Shown piece by piece: positions 10,375 to 22,018 of a stretch of 64,000 bases of DNA; within the stretch, counting starts at the first letter, position 1, and each line of letters opens with the position of its first letter. The notes beneath the pieces were generated by a model. The model ran no database searches. It saw nothing but the letters and a program-made list of their open reading frames with translations, and was not told where the DNA came from. A program made the translations under genes and the position numbers. The DNA is from Gnetum montanum. Its lineage: Eukaryota > Streptophyta > Gnetopsida > Gnetales > Gnetaceae. The stretch spans positions 349,454 to 413,453 of the forward strand of contig MNCI01023362.1 of NCBI GenBank assembly GCA_015680685.1, written 5' to 3'.

Positions 10375-13300
10375 TCTAAGTGTTACAATTAATTAGCATA
10401 TCCAAATTTGTATCCAATGGTATTATGTAGACAATAAAGAATTCACATCCACACTACTAATAGTTATAAGTTAAAATCACAAATAAAAAGTTAGACATAA
10501 TTCTCCTTCTACCTAGGAGCATAGGAAAACAATATAACTAACCTCTACCTAGCTAGAGTACTTATAGGAATAACTCAAAAAAATTAATGATTGAGATTAA
10601 AGCATAAAAGGTACACTATTGACACTTATCATTCTACCATCTGCAATATGTAAAATATAAAATTTTATTTTTTAAAAAATAAGGGGTTTTTTTTAAAAAA
10701 TAAAACTAATATATAAAATATAAAAGTTAGACTTACTAAACCTTATTCTTCCTAACCTTTAAATAAAATATAGTTAGTTAAAGATAATAAAAAATTACTA
10801 TAAATAATCTTTAAAAAAATTAAATAAAAGATAATATTAATTAACAAGATCTTTTTTCCATAGAAAATACTTTTTAGATCATAATTATTAATTCTAAAGT
10901 CCACATAATGACAACTAGCTAGGAAAACTAAATAAAACTTTAAATAAAATATCACACATGTCTATCATATTACCCATGAGTTATTCTCAAATTCATGGTA
11001 TGTTTCAACTAGTCAAATTCGATCATTATGGTTAATTAATGTAGAAACCATAATATTAATATTAATTACATAATCACTAAACACATAAACACACATTAAT
11101 ACAAGTGAATTGAAAGCATTATGTTGGGTACAAACCCCTAACAAATGATTGGCCATGGAAAGGGAAAAATTATATGAAGATGAAACTATTTAGGGAAAGG
11201 AAATAAAAAGGGAAAAATTATATGAAGATGAAACTATTTAGGAAAAGGAAATAAAAAGGGAATCTATTGTGAGGCCATGACCAAAGTCCAAAAGAAACTA
11301 GAGAAGTGGAAGAAAAAAATTTAATATTTAATCTCTATATCTTATATATGATAAAAACTACAAACTAATAGAAATAGATGTTATATCATAAAACTAAAAA
11401 TTTGAGATGAATCAAAAGAAGTATAACAAGAATAATATGACTGTAATTTTGAATTCTCCATAAATAACTAGCATGATAATAAGGTCTAACCATGCAAAAC
11501 TCACAAATCCAAATGCAAGAATAAAAAGAGAGATAATGTTTTAGCACAATACTAAATATCTAATACAGAAATAATTAAAAAATGTCCAAAGCTACAAAGA
11601 TAACAAGATATCAAAGCTTTAAATAAGAAATTTCATGAAATGTCTCCATACTCTACCTAGCCTTGGCAACATATAAATAAAAAGCAATGTTAGTATAAAA
11701 TTGAGTGTGAAACTTTGGCATCTCCTTTGACTAAAGAATGGCCAAATCTCATGGTGGCTAGGTTAACGTGCACACATGTTAGCATAGACAAAAAACCAAA
11801 TAACTAAGATTATACAATCATATCAATTTAAACCAAATGTTACTAACTCAATGAATCACCACTCCACCCATCAACCTGCAAACAAGGAGACTAGCATGCA
11901 TTGCACTTAGTGTCAAATGCATATCAAAGTTGTCATTTGTAATTTTCCAAATTCTAAAGCAAACTATATCCAAATCAAATACCAAACCACCATATGCATG
12001 TATTTATTATTAGTCAAAAATTAAACAATAAGCATCTCGAAGACTCACTTCATATGTTTCCAGACTATTGGTTCTAGAGGCATCTACCAAGACTTACCTT
12101 GATTATTCTAGAGAAATAAAACAAAAAACATTAATGAGCCATGGAATCATCCTCTCATGTAGGATGGGGCCTACAATGAAAGCTAGGGTCAATCACCAAA
12201 CATCTTTAGGAAGCCTATCTTCAACCTACCATACAACTTGGTGTTAGATCCATCATCCAAATATCCAATAACCAAAAAAACATGAAAAATCAAAGGTTGA
12301 TGATGTAGGAAACTAAAAAATCATTGAAAATGTCCAAAAAAAAGTAATCCAATAATCCAACATGTCTTGAAATAACCAAAAGACCCAAAAATGAACCTTA
12401 AACCAAAGTTAACATGCTAATAAATCCAATTTCATAAATCAAGTAAAATGAAGTCAAAAGGGAACTAAACCAGGTACCAAGAACAAAAGAGATAAAAGAA
12501 AAAACAACACCAAGATATAATATCCTAATCATGATCATACATAACTAAAATTTTGATCTTAACATAGGGTATCAAGACCTCCATCAATCCAAGTTGAGTC
12601 TAGAATTAGATTATAGTCTAAATGTATAATAGTATGCAAAACTATCATAACTCTAGCATTAATTTCAATTTACTAAATATTTATGATTCATATGAAATAT
12701 AATATGTATACATATTCTTCATTAAAATTTTATAAATATATCTATCATACAAATAGAGATATTAAGCCACAAATTTTTTTTTGATTCAACCTAAAACTGG
12801 AATAGAAAATGTGACTCTTAGTAAACCGATTATATTGTAGAGATAACATAATATTTTATTTGATTATAAAAAAAATTTAAAAGATAAAATAGATCAAACT
12901 ATATAGATAAAATATTAGATCGAGATCTACTATAGGTCTAGAGCTATAAGTTTTCAAATCTATGCTACTAAATTTAATGTGATTCTAGGTAATAGAGAGA
13001 AATAAAATTACAAATTAGTAATAATATGATATTTTTATGTTTTTTCAATTGGATCTAAGAGATATTATAGAGTATAAGAGGTGGATAAAATTTCAAAGTT
13101 ATATTCTTCGTAATTTGAGAGATACAACATTCTAAATGAGTGCCATGAAATTTTCTATGTTTTTAGGTATTCTACAAAGATCAACTAATAACTTAATTTA
13201 TTCTAAAAATTTTAAGATGATAATTTTTTTAAATTATACATAATTTCATAAGGATTATAGGAAGCTATATATGAAACCCTAAATCAAAATTATGAAAAAG

Positions 13301-14857
13301 ATATAGATGTTTTATTGATTGCTATAATCTACTAGACTAATCCTCTATGTTCTTGAAATCGTAGGTTAAGGAAAAGAAATTACAACAAAACAAAAGTAGA
13401 TCAAGAAAAGCCATAGATCCATAAAATAATTCTATACAATTACTAATATAAATTAAAATTACATAAGAGTTTATTCTTACATCCTTAAAAAATAATACCC
13501 AGATTTCCTTGAAATACACCCAAAATCTAAGAAAATTTACAAAAGCCATTCCATGTAGTGTGGATAAAACTTAAAAACCAAAAAAAGGGATAAAGATCAC
13601 TCATCTCAAAAATTTCCATAGTACCTCTTCATCTTTTTTGCAAAAAATATTAGGGCATGTGGATTGTAAGATTCATGAAAGTGTATCAAAAGTTTACCAA
13701 GAATCACATAAGGGGAAATTAGACTAATTACCATAATATAAATTCTACTAGAAGAATAATTTTACTAATCACAATCATAACTCATGTAACTTTCTTACTC
13801 ACACATACACTCATATAATCAATGTAACATAATCACAAAGTTTGAAAAAATTAAAATGTCATATGCTAATAGTACCTCTAGACTAGGTGAAAAAAATAAA
13901 TTAAATTAAAATAAACTAAATTAATTCCAAGAAACAATTAAATCACACATAAAATATACCATATAAAGCTACCAATGTTAAATCATGCCATGCTCTCACC
14001 ACATTCTCCATGAAATCCTTCAATAATCATCAATAGTGTTAGTTCACATCTACTAGATAGAAGTTCATAATTTATAAATATCAAAAGAAATACATAATTA
14101 GCTAACTCATGCATTTTACAAAGCCCACAAGACAAATTCCACAATGTATTAAATATAAAGTATACAAGCTACTATATACCAATAAGCATATCACACATAT
14201 GCATCATTAGGTCATAAAGTTCCAAGGAGAGAAATAAGCATACCAAATATTCAGAAAGTGTGGATTTAAATGCATGATACCACATTTTAATGACTACTTT
14301 GTTAAATAATATTTCTTTTAGAAATGCCAATGTGTATGTTACTTGATAAATATTAACTAGTTAGTTATGATATCATAGATGTGATATTGTAGATGTAATG
14401 TAGTAGTGGTCATAAATACCCATAAATACTATTCACCTACTATATTTATGATACATTTATGTGATCAGGTAGTTGAATTATTATAATTTTATTTTTAGAA
14501 GGTTGCAAGTACCTGCAATATGGATTGAGTTAATTGTACAAAGTCTTATTTGAGTGGTATTATACCTGACATAATCCATGATCAGGAACAAGATCAAGAT
14601 TGATTCATATTTATTGAAGCATACTAACTAGATTTTAATTTTTATGTAATTTATTTTTCCTTGAAATTAGTTTAATATTTATGTTTTCATGCATGATAAT
14701 AATTTGATGGAATTAGCACTATCAGTTTCAAGTATAACATGTAATTGTTTGGTAACCTAGTAGTGATATCACTTAGTACACCTACTAGCATGTTGCTTGG
14801 TAATCCCTAGCAATGGTTAAACTAGTTTAGAATGTGTAAAAGAAGCTTAAAATAGAC
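10375..14857. other. 4.5 kb AT-rich interval with no recognised gene
   Basis: All reading frames are short. The two frames above 65 codons (10955-10752 and 13549-13337, minus) are leucine-, phenylalanine- and asparagine-rich products of AT-rich sequence and show no family motif. No LTR partner was found elsewhere in the window. The interval is the left flank of the SIRE-like insertion at 14858, which continues at 20798. Confidence 0.5.
11161..11256 (+). repeat. Two-copy 48-bp tandem duplication
   Basis: The unit beginning 'agggaaaaattatatgaaga' at 11161 recurs at 11209, and the opening bases recur a third time at 11257, giving a period of 48. The copies differ at only one or two bases, so this duplication is young compared with its surroundings. 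Confidence 0.85.
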
Positions 14858-15854
14858 TGAGGATTGATAACTTAGAAGGAGGCTGAATAGGTTCCCCAAT
14901 TTAAAAATGCACCAACCACAAAAACACACCAAATTTTACATGGTTTCCCAACTTGGATAGTCTACTCTTAGAGGATATATTCCTTGCATACCTCTAAACT
15001 TTGTTACATCAAAAAAATGGTTTGAAGGAGACCACACCCTATACAAGCTTTGAGCTCCACTCTAAAATGTTTTGATGATATAAAACCACTCTATCCCTCA
15101 AGATTCCAACAAGCTCAATACAGATGCCTTCTTGCAAGAAGCACATCAACCTTGTAGGGCTACAAGAAAGAGAAAAAAGAACAAGGAAAGAATATAACGA
15201 AAATTATAGGTCATTGTACTTGAAGCTCAGTACAAAATATAATCAAGAAAATGATGTTACAATAAGGAGCAAGAATAGAATTGCATAGAATAGACAATGA
15301 TAGATCTTTTGTGAATAGTTTCTTACATAATTTCAAAGACTTTTATATCTTCTTATAGTCTTAGAGTTTTGAAAACTCCTCAGAATTGGTGCAATGGCTA
15401 CCAAATGGCTAGTGTAGATGTCTCCTTTGGAGTTGGGATGTCTCACTACGATTGGCCTCAATTTAGAAGAGACATCTCACTAGAAAATGAGATGTCTATA
15501 ATGGAACATCTATAGGGAGATGTCTACTCTTGGATGTAGACATCTATTATTGTTTAGAGATGTCTCCTCAACTTTTAAGCTCTATCTTCTAAGGATTTCT
15601 CTTATCAATTTTCCTTCTTGCTAGTCCTTGGAGCATCTTCATTTGATTTGTAGCCTTCATTTTCATCCATGCTCATCCATGCTCTCATCTTATCCATTTA
15701 GCATTCATTTTGACATATTGTTGTAGATCTCATTTTCTTGAGTTCTCAGATCTCATTTTTGAGTTCTTATTCATGTCCTACAAAATTATCATCCATCACA
15801 AAAATTCTATTTTCTCCATTTTCATTAAGGTTTTGACATACCAAAAGGTCAGCA
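14858..15854 (-). repeat. 3' LTR (copy C) of SIRE-like element
   Basis: 997 bases, from TGAGGATTGATAAC on the plus strand to GGTCAGCA. It is the partner of the LTR at 19724. The motif array (15418-15565) is dominated by AGATGTCT and AGACATCT, the two single-strand deamination products of AGACGTCT. Confidence 0.85.
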
Positions 15855-15871
15855 ATCTCCTCCATTTTGAT
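15855..15871 (-). other. Polypurine tract
   Basis: The minus strand reads TCAAAATGGAGGAGAT immediately before the 3' LTR. A related sequence on the same strand (15906-15935) contains CCAAAAAGGAGGAG, so the tract may be partly duplicated. Confidence 0.55.
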
Positions 15872-16059
15872 GATGTCCAAAACTTAAGAAAATGGATTAG
15901 TAGTAACTCCTCCTTTTTGGACAGAAACAAAAAGGATTGGAAGAACTCACTCTAAATAAATGCAAGACAAAAATAGAGATATATATAGAAATATTGTTAT
16001 GTTTAATTGAAATATAGAAATGTAGCTATGTTTTATTAAAAATTTAAAAGTGAAAAATT

Positions 16060-16530
16060 ACTTGATAGGACAAGGTCTGATTCCCATATCTTTGCAGAGA
16101 GTAGTGAGCCATCATTCATCAAGAGGTTTGGTGAAAGCATTTGCAAGTTGAATTTTTTGTTCCAATGAATCATAGCTTTATATGCCCAAGTTTATTATGT
16201 TCTCATATAAAGTGATGTTGAATGTCAATATGTTTTGTACATGAATGTTGGATTGGATTCTTTGTCATATTGATGGTATTGCTATTATTGCAATAAACTG
16301 ATATAGATTTTGGTTTTACCCTGAAGTCCTTGAGTGTTTCTTTCATTCATAAAAGTTGGGCACAACAACTTCCAACTAAAATGTATTCAGCTCCTACTGT
16401 AGAAAGTGCTATGAAAGTTTTCTTTTTTGTTGTCCAAGAGATAATTCTTTTTACTAGGAAAAAGCAATTTCCACTTGTGCTTCGATGATAATCTAAACAA
16501 CCTACCCAATCTACATCACAATATCAAGCA
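16060..16530 (-). pseudogene. Copia RNase H
   Basis: The minus-strand reading shows the order 'DYHRSTSGNCFFL', 'SWTTKKKTFIALSTVGAEY', 'GSCCAQLLWMK' and 'NPIQHSCTKHIDIQHHF', then 'LANAFTKPLDE'. These are the ordered signatures of plant Copia RNase H, including the ALST.AEY and D-N.S..N..KNP..H.RTKHI blocks. RNase H removes the RNA template during reverse transcription. Single stops occur at positions where CAG or CAA would be expected. The domain lies directly downstream of RT and is complete but inactivated. Confidence 0.85.
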
Positions 16531-16539
16531 AGATCAAGT

Positions 16540-17480
16540 GGAAACTCCTTTGGATACCAAATTTCTCAATTAGTAGTACCTTTTAGATAATTAAAAATAT
16601 GTTTAATAATCTTTAAATGGGATTCTTTTGGGTTCTCCTAATATCTAGTAGAAATTCCTACACTTAATGTTATGTTTGGTCTACTAGTAGTTAAATAAAG
16701 TAGGCTACCTATCATACCTTTATAAAGCTTGTGATCAATAGGTTTTCCTTGATCATCTTTGATGAGCTTGAAATTTTTTGCCATAGGAGTGTTCTTTACC
16801 TTAACTTCTACCAAGTTGAATTTGAGTAGTAGATCTTTGATATATTTGTTTTGAAAAATGAAGGTTCCATCTTCTATTTGATTAATTTGAAATCCTAGAA
16901 AGTTTTTGAGCTATCCCATTATGCTTATTTCAAATTCTAATTTCTTAATATATAAAAACTTCTTACATAGAATTTCATTTGTGGCACCAAAAATGATATC
17001 ATCAACATGAATTTGAATAATAAGTAAATTATTATTTTGAGAAATAAAGTGACATTAGTCCAACCTCTTTCAAAGCCATTTAATGTAAGGTATTGAGAAA
17101 GTCTTTCGTACCAAGCTCTAGGAGATTGTTTAAGCTCATAGATAGTCTTCTTGATCCTAAAAACATGATTAGGATAAATGGGATCTACAAATCCTTCAAG
17201 TTGTTCAACATATACCTCTTCTTCTATGGTCCCATTTAGAAAGGAACTTTTCACATCCATTTGATATAGGTTGATATTTTTAATGCTAGCATATGCCAAA
17301 AGTAGTCTAATAGATTCAATTCTAGCAACAAGAGCAAAAGTCTCATTAGAATCAATTCATTCTTGTTTATTATAGCCATTTTCAACTAACCTAGCTTTAT
17401 TTTTAATGATATTTACATTTTCATTGATTTTATTTCTAAAAATCCATTCTATCCGAATTAATGATTTATGGTTTGTTTTA
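16540..17480 (-). pseudogene. Copia reverse transcriptase (RVT_2)
   Basis: From about 17480 leftwards the frame gives 'KARLVENGYNKQEWIDSNET', then 'LYQMDVKSSFLNG', 'EEEVYVEQLEGFVDP' and 'LKQSPRAWYERL'. Near 17045 the frame shifts and continues with 'HVDDIIFGATNE', which carries the catalytic DD pair (about 16992-17012). These are the classical RVT_2 blocks. The first catalytic aspartate sits in 'QMDVKS'. The 17299-17000 part stays in the same reading frame as the integrase at 18286-18017, so the gag-pol frame survived there. The shift and several TAG/TAA stops make it a pseudogene. Confidence 0.9.
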
Positions 17481-17499
17481 GTTGTCAATTTCTAGACAT

Positions 17500-18770
17500 C
17501 ATTCCTAGTGAATTGATTTAGTTAATCTTGCATAGTAGAAATCCACCATTCTTCTACTTTTGCTTCTTTGAAGTTTTTGGGTTCTAGTTATGAAAGATAT
17601 GCTGCATAGGCACAAATTTCCTTAGTTTGGCTCCTAGTGATAATTCCATCTTGTACTTGTCCAATTACATCATTGAGAGAGTATGTTTTACTAAGTCTAA
17701 GCATCTTAGTTTGAATTGGTGATATTTCCTCATGTTCATCCCCATGCTCTTCCTATTGTTTACTATCTAATTCTGAATTTTTGTCAATTTGAACTTGTGA
17801 GGCACTAGAAAACTTTTAAATGGGAATTATTTCATCATCAAGTTGTGGAGAAGCAATGTCACTATCATTAATTTTAACATTTATAGTTTCTTCTACAACA
17901 TTTGTTCTTATTTTGAAGACTCTATATGTTCTACTAATAGAAGAATATCGTAAGAAAATACCTTCATTAGTTTTAGGATCAAATTTTCTTAAGATATCTT
18001 TATTATTAAGAATATATCATTTGGAATCAAAGACATAAAAATATCCTACTGAATGTTTTCTACTAGTGTATAATTCATAGGGAGTTTTAGAGGTAAACCT
18101 TCTTAATAGAATTTGATTGGAGACGTAGCACATAGTGTTCATTGCGTCAACCCAAAAGTTGCAAGGAAGATTCTTGTCATTCAATATAGTTCTTGTCATT
18201 TGATTCAAGATCTTGTTCCTTATTTCAACTATACCATTCTGTTGAGGAGTTCTTAAAGTAAAGAATTGATGAAGTATGTCATTCATTTGACAAAATTGCT
18301 CAAATTTGGCATTCTTAAATTCCCTTTCATTATCACTCTTGATGACTTTGATACCATAGCTTTTTTCTTTCTAAATTTGACTATAAATTCTCAAGAAATG
18401 ATCAAATACTTCATACTTGTGATATAAGAAGTTAACCCAAGTAAAATGGGATTAATCACTAGCAATGGTTAGAAAATACCTTTTCTTCCTCAAACTAAGT
18501 GTTTGAGAAGGACTAACTAGATCCATGTGAAGTAAATCTTAAGCACGAGAGGTAGAGATACAATTTTTCTTACCGAACCTTATCCTTATTTACTTTTCCT
18601 TTTGGAATGCTTCATAGGTGTTCAAATTGAATTCTTTATGTTTGGGAAATCAATGAACCATTTCCTTTGTCACTAGAGTTTGAAGAATTTCTTTGTTTAT
18701 GTGGCCCAACTTTCTATGCCACAAACAAGCATCATCTGTATTATTGATCAAAAAAATTGGATTCAAGGTT
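17500..18770 (-). pseudogene. Copia integrase with GAG-pre-integrase segment
   Basis: The minus strand reads 'CLWHRKLGHINKE' near 18730 (the pre-integrase HHCC region), 'LDLVSPSQTLSL', 'KVIKSDNEREFKN' and then an 89-codon open stretch (18286-18017). That stretch contains 'RTPQQNGIVEIRNKIL', 'LPCNFWVDAMNT' and 'KTPYELY'. The DDE catalytic core is therefore recognisable, with its third acidic residue in 'QQNGIVEIRN'. From 18000 to 17500 the linker to RT is decayed. Integrase would insert the DNA copy. Several stops are present. Confidence 0.88.
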
Positions 18771-19085
18771 AGGATTATCTCCAAATATAGTAGTGTAAAC
18801 ATTGGCCTTTCTAGCTCCCTCTATCATAATTTTTCAAGTGGCTAAGTCTTTTATTCTACAAGTTTCTTTTGAAAAAGTAACATCAAAATTTGAATCATGG
18901 AGTTGACTAACACTGAGAAGATTATGATTTAACCCTTTAATAAAGAAAAATTTATTTATAGTAGCTTGTCACTTACATTTTCCTCCTATGGTACTAATAC
19001 CTATTATAGGAGCCTTCATGTTATCTCCAAAAGTAATGGTTTCATAATTTTATTCTAAGAACTTGAGCCATCATGTTCTATTTAG
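18770..19085 (-). pseudogene. Copia aspartic protease region
   Basis: The minus-strand frame reads 'ETITFGDNMKAPIIGISTIG' followed by 'FFIKGLNHNLLSVSQLHDS'. This is the segment just after the active site in Copia protease ('V.FGD....I.G.G.I'; 'V.....NLLSVSQL'). The active-site D-S/T-G itself is not recognisable; the corresponding place (about 19060-19085) contains stops. It lies between the zinc knuckle and the pre-integrase segment, as expected. Confidence 0.75.
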
Positions 19086-19089
19086 GCTT

Positions 19090-19690
19090 CCTCTCTTTTT
19101 GCTTCAAAACAATCTTTCCTTGCAAAGCACCTTTTCTAGGCTATTTTTGAAAAGACTAAGTGTAATTTTTCATTCTAAGATAGTAATATGCTTGAACATA
19201 TCCAAATTTTCCACAACAAAAATAATTTAAAGTCCTAAATTTTGTTATGTTACCAAACTTTGAAACAACTTCCTTTTGAAGAACCTTTGTTGTGTATATC
19301 CTTTTGCTTTTGATCTTTGGGATTTTCTTTAGAATTGCTTATTTGTTTGCTTAATGATCATGGTTAGTCTTTGAATCTCATATTTTAGGTCCATGTTTTA
19401 TTTCTTAAGATAATAACATTCATAATTAAGAGTTGTAATCTTTATCTCTATGTCATGTAGGATATCTTTCATTTTATTGCAAAGTAATCCATACCTTTTC
19501 TTGAAGGAGTTCTCATCTTCTTTATGATGACTCCTATGATTATTTGGACTTTCTTTATTGATGTAGAAGAGGGATTGAATACAATAATTTAAGAAGAAAT
19601 TGATGAAGCATATTAGTCTATTTGTCCAATAAAATTTGATAGCTACTAGTGATATGATGTTTGCTTCTCCTTCCATGTTCATGTTTAATT
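19090..19690 (-). pseudogene. Truncated SIRE-like gag
   Basis: Just inside the primer site, an ORF of 94 codons (19682-19398) starts 'MNMEGEANIIS' and ends in a lysine-rich helical stretch. About 170 bases further on (19230-19185), 'YFCCGKFGYVQAYY' keeps a CCHC-like knuckle with C-C-G preserved. The whole Gag covers only about 600 bases, against about 1,480 in the sister element at 7758-9235, so most of the UBN2 capsid part is deleted. Gag from another copy would be needed for mobility. Confidence 0.65.
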
Positions 19691-19708
19691 ATCTATGTGA
19701 GATTACTA

Positions 19709-19721
19709 GGCTTTGATACCA
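19709..19721 (-). other. Primer-binding site (initiator tRNA-Met)
   Basis: The minus strand reads TGGTATCAAAGCC, one mismatch from the expected TGGTATCAGAGCC, two bases from the end of the 5' LTR. Confidence 0.85.
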
Positions 19722-19723
19722 CA

Positions 19724-20797
19724 TGAGGATTGAGGACTTAGAAATGGGTTGAATAAGTTCATCAATTTAAAAATGCACTAGCCACAAAAACACACCAAAG
19801 TTTATGTGGTTCTCCAACTTAGTTAGTCCACACTCGAATGGTAGATTCCTTACACACCTCCAAACCTTGTTTCATTAAAAAACTAGTTTGAAGGACACCA
19901 TACCTTGTATAATCTCTAAACTCAACTCCAAAGGATTTTTTTGCTATGAAACCACTCAAGCTTGCAGGGTCCCAACAAGCTCATAATGTGATTTCAAGGA
20001 TCCCAAAACTTTTACAAAATTGAGATCCACTCCAAAGTGTTTTAATGCTACAAAACCACACTATCCTATAGGATCTTGACAAGCTTAATATAGATGCCTT
20101 CTTGCAAGAAGCACATCAACCTTGCAAGGCTACAAGAAAGAGAGAAAAGGATAAGGAAAGAATGTAGCTAAATTTACAGTTCCTTGTACTTGAATCTTAG
20201 TACAAAATATGATCAAGAAAATGATGTTATAATGATGAGAAAGAATAGAATTGCATAGAATAGAAAATGATATATCTATTGTGAATAGTTTCTTGCATAA
20301 TTCCCAAGATTTTGACATGTTATTATAGTCTTACAGTTTTGAAAAACTCCTTAGAATTCATGCAATGGCTACCAAACAACTAGTATAGACATCTACTTGA
20401 AAGTTGGAACATCTCATTGAGATTGGCCTTAATTCAAGAGAGAAATCTCACTAGAAAATGGGATGTCTAATCTTGGATGTAGACATCTACTATTGTTTAG
20501 AGATGTCTTCTCAACTTTTTAGCTTTGTCTTTTGAGGGTTTCTCTTGTAAATTTTCATTCTTGCTAGTCCTTAAAGCACCTACATTTTATTTGTAGCCTT
20601 CATTTTTATCCATGCTTGTCCATGCTCTTATCTTGCCCATGTAGTCTTAACTTTGACATCTTGTCATAGATCTGGTTTCCTTGAGTTCTTAGATCTCATT
20701 ATGAAGTTTTTGTTCATGTCTTGCAAAATCATCATCTACCACAAACATTCTATTTTCTTAATTTTCCTTAAGGTTTTGATATACCAAAAGGTTAACA
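19724..20797 (-). repeat. 5' LTR (copy D) of SIRE-like element
   Basis: 1,074 bases, TGAGGATTGAGG...GTTAACA. Compared with copy C it lacks about 34 bases between two 'gatgtct' motifs near 20465, the pattern expected from deletion between short direct repeats of the array. Confidence 0.85.
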
Positions 20798-21141
20798 TAG
20801 ATACTCATCATCAGAAGCTAGCTTAGTACTTATTTTTCTCATCTTTGTAATTAGACAATTAATTAAATAACTTTTATATTTTTACTTTGTTTATCCATGA
20901 GCCACACAACGTCAACCTATCATATGTCTTGCTTGAAATAAACTATACAAGTAAGGACTTACTATTAGTGTCTGAAGGAAGAAAATGATATCTAATTATT
21001 GTCTAAGGTCCTAAATGATGAGACTAGTCCAATCCATAGATTACAATATGATTTATCATGATGCTTCTAGATCATATGATGGAGTGATGATATACTTATT
21101 GATAATCATTTAGTGCCATTGCTAAGGATGATGTTAGTAGG
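20798..21141. other. Short flank between the SIRE-like and Athila-like elements
   Basis: 344 bases of non-coding sequence. It is target sequence split by both insertions: its left end carries the TAGAT copy of one duplication and its right end the GTAGG copy of the other. Confidence 0.6.
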
Positions 21142-22005
21142 TGATGATTAGTGAGGTACCCCTATGCCCAACCATATGAATCACTAAGGTGTTATGTGTG
21201 ATTTAGTCAAATTTTGTGAACCTATGGTTATCTCATACAGTAGTTCCTCTAGGAAGTGAAATGGCATTGAGAACATTCATTGTCTTCCCAACTATACTTG
21301 TGAGGATCAAGGGTATAATTTAAGTGTAATTGAGGTATCTGAATTTTTATCATTTTTATATTTTATGGATGTAATTGCCTACAAAAAGAATAAGGGTAGA
21401 GTAGATTGAAAACTAATGTCTATTGCCTATCTAGCCTAACACAAATAACCGCCCCACTTTCCTGAACACATCTTGAACACATATAGCACTACTGGGCTAC
21501 CAAATGTTAAGCGTTGTTGGGTTACCAAGTACTGTATGAATGCTCGAAGTGGTCGTGCTCGTGTTCATTAATTGCTGAAAATAAATTGCTTAATCAAATT
21601 CATTAAAGTAAAGAAAAAGAAAGTAGAATGCATTAAGGAAGATATTAAGCTATTCTTAGTGTTTCAAGGATTTCCAAAAGAGTTCGTTTTAGTCCCATCA
21701 CACTACTGCGCTTAGGTACATTAGTGCTCAAACAAAGAACCATACACACTTTAAACTCCTTTTATGAGAACTCAGAAAATATTCTAACTCTAGGGAGAAG
21801 GAATAGCAAGAGCTTTGCTACGTTGCTTGAAAATTGAAAACTAAATATATTCAAAATTGACTCAAAATAGGAGCCCAGGTGTGATATTTATAGACTTGGG
21901 GAATATACCCCAATGTCGGATCTAAGCCCCGACATCATGTACATGACGTTGTAGCCCCAACGTCATGTACCCAATGTCACAGTTGATATAAATAATGATT
22001 CATCA
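21142..22005 (-). repeat. 3' LTR of Athila-like element
   Basis: 864 bases starting TGATGATTAGTGAGG and ending ATTCATCA on the plus strand; the ends TGATGA/TCATCA form a terminal inverted repeat. It matches 30345-31165 and, more distantly, 56447-57314. Confidence 0.9.
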
Positions 22006-22018
22006 TACCTCCACAACT
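22006..22018 (-). other. Polypurine tract of Athila-like element
   Basis: The minus strand reads GTTGTGGAGGTA directly before the 3' LTR. The related LTR at 56447 has GTGGGGGTA in the same place, so it is conserved. Confidence 0.65.

Larger units (their letters stand above)
14858..20797 (-). mobile_element. SIRE-like Copia element with pol, 5.9 kb
   Basis: LTRs at 14858-15854 and 19724-20797 enclose, on the minus strand, an initiator tRNA-Met primer site, a short Gag remnant with a zinc knuckle, and protease, integrase, RT and RNase H remnants in the Copia order, then a purine tract. The flanks are TAGAC (14853-14857) and TAGAT (20798-20802). This is a five-base target duplication with one C-to-T difference, which supports a single insertion. 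Full SIRE elements are about 9-11 kb. This copy is short because most of gag and any env-like region are absent. Confidence 0.88.

Noticed and set aside
4592-10379. Target duplication for the gag-only SIRE-like element
   Set aside because: Left flank ATAGT does not match any plausible right flank (TACAT or TCTAA); the right LTR end is too worn to decide.
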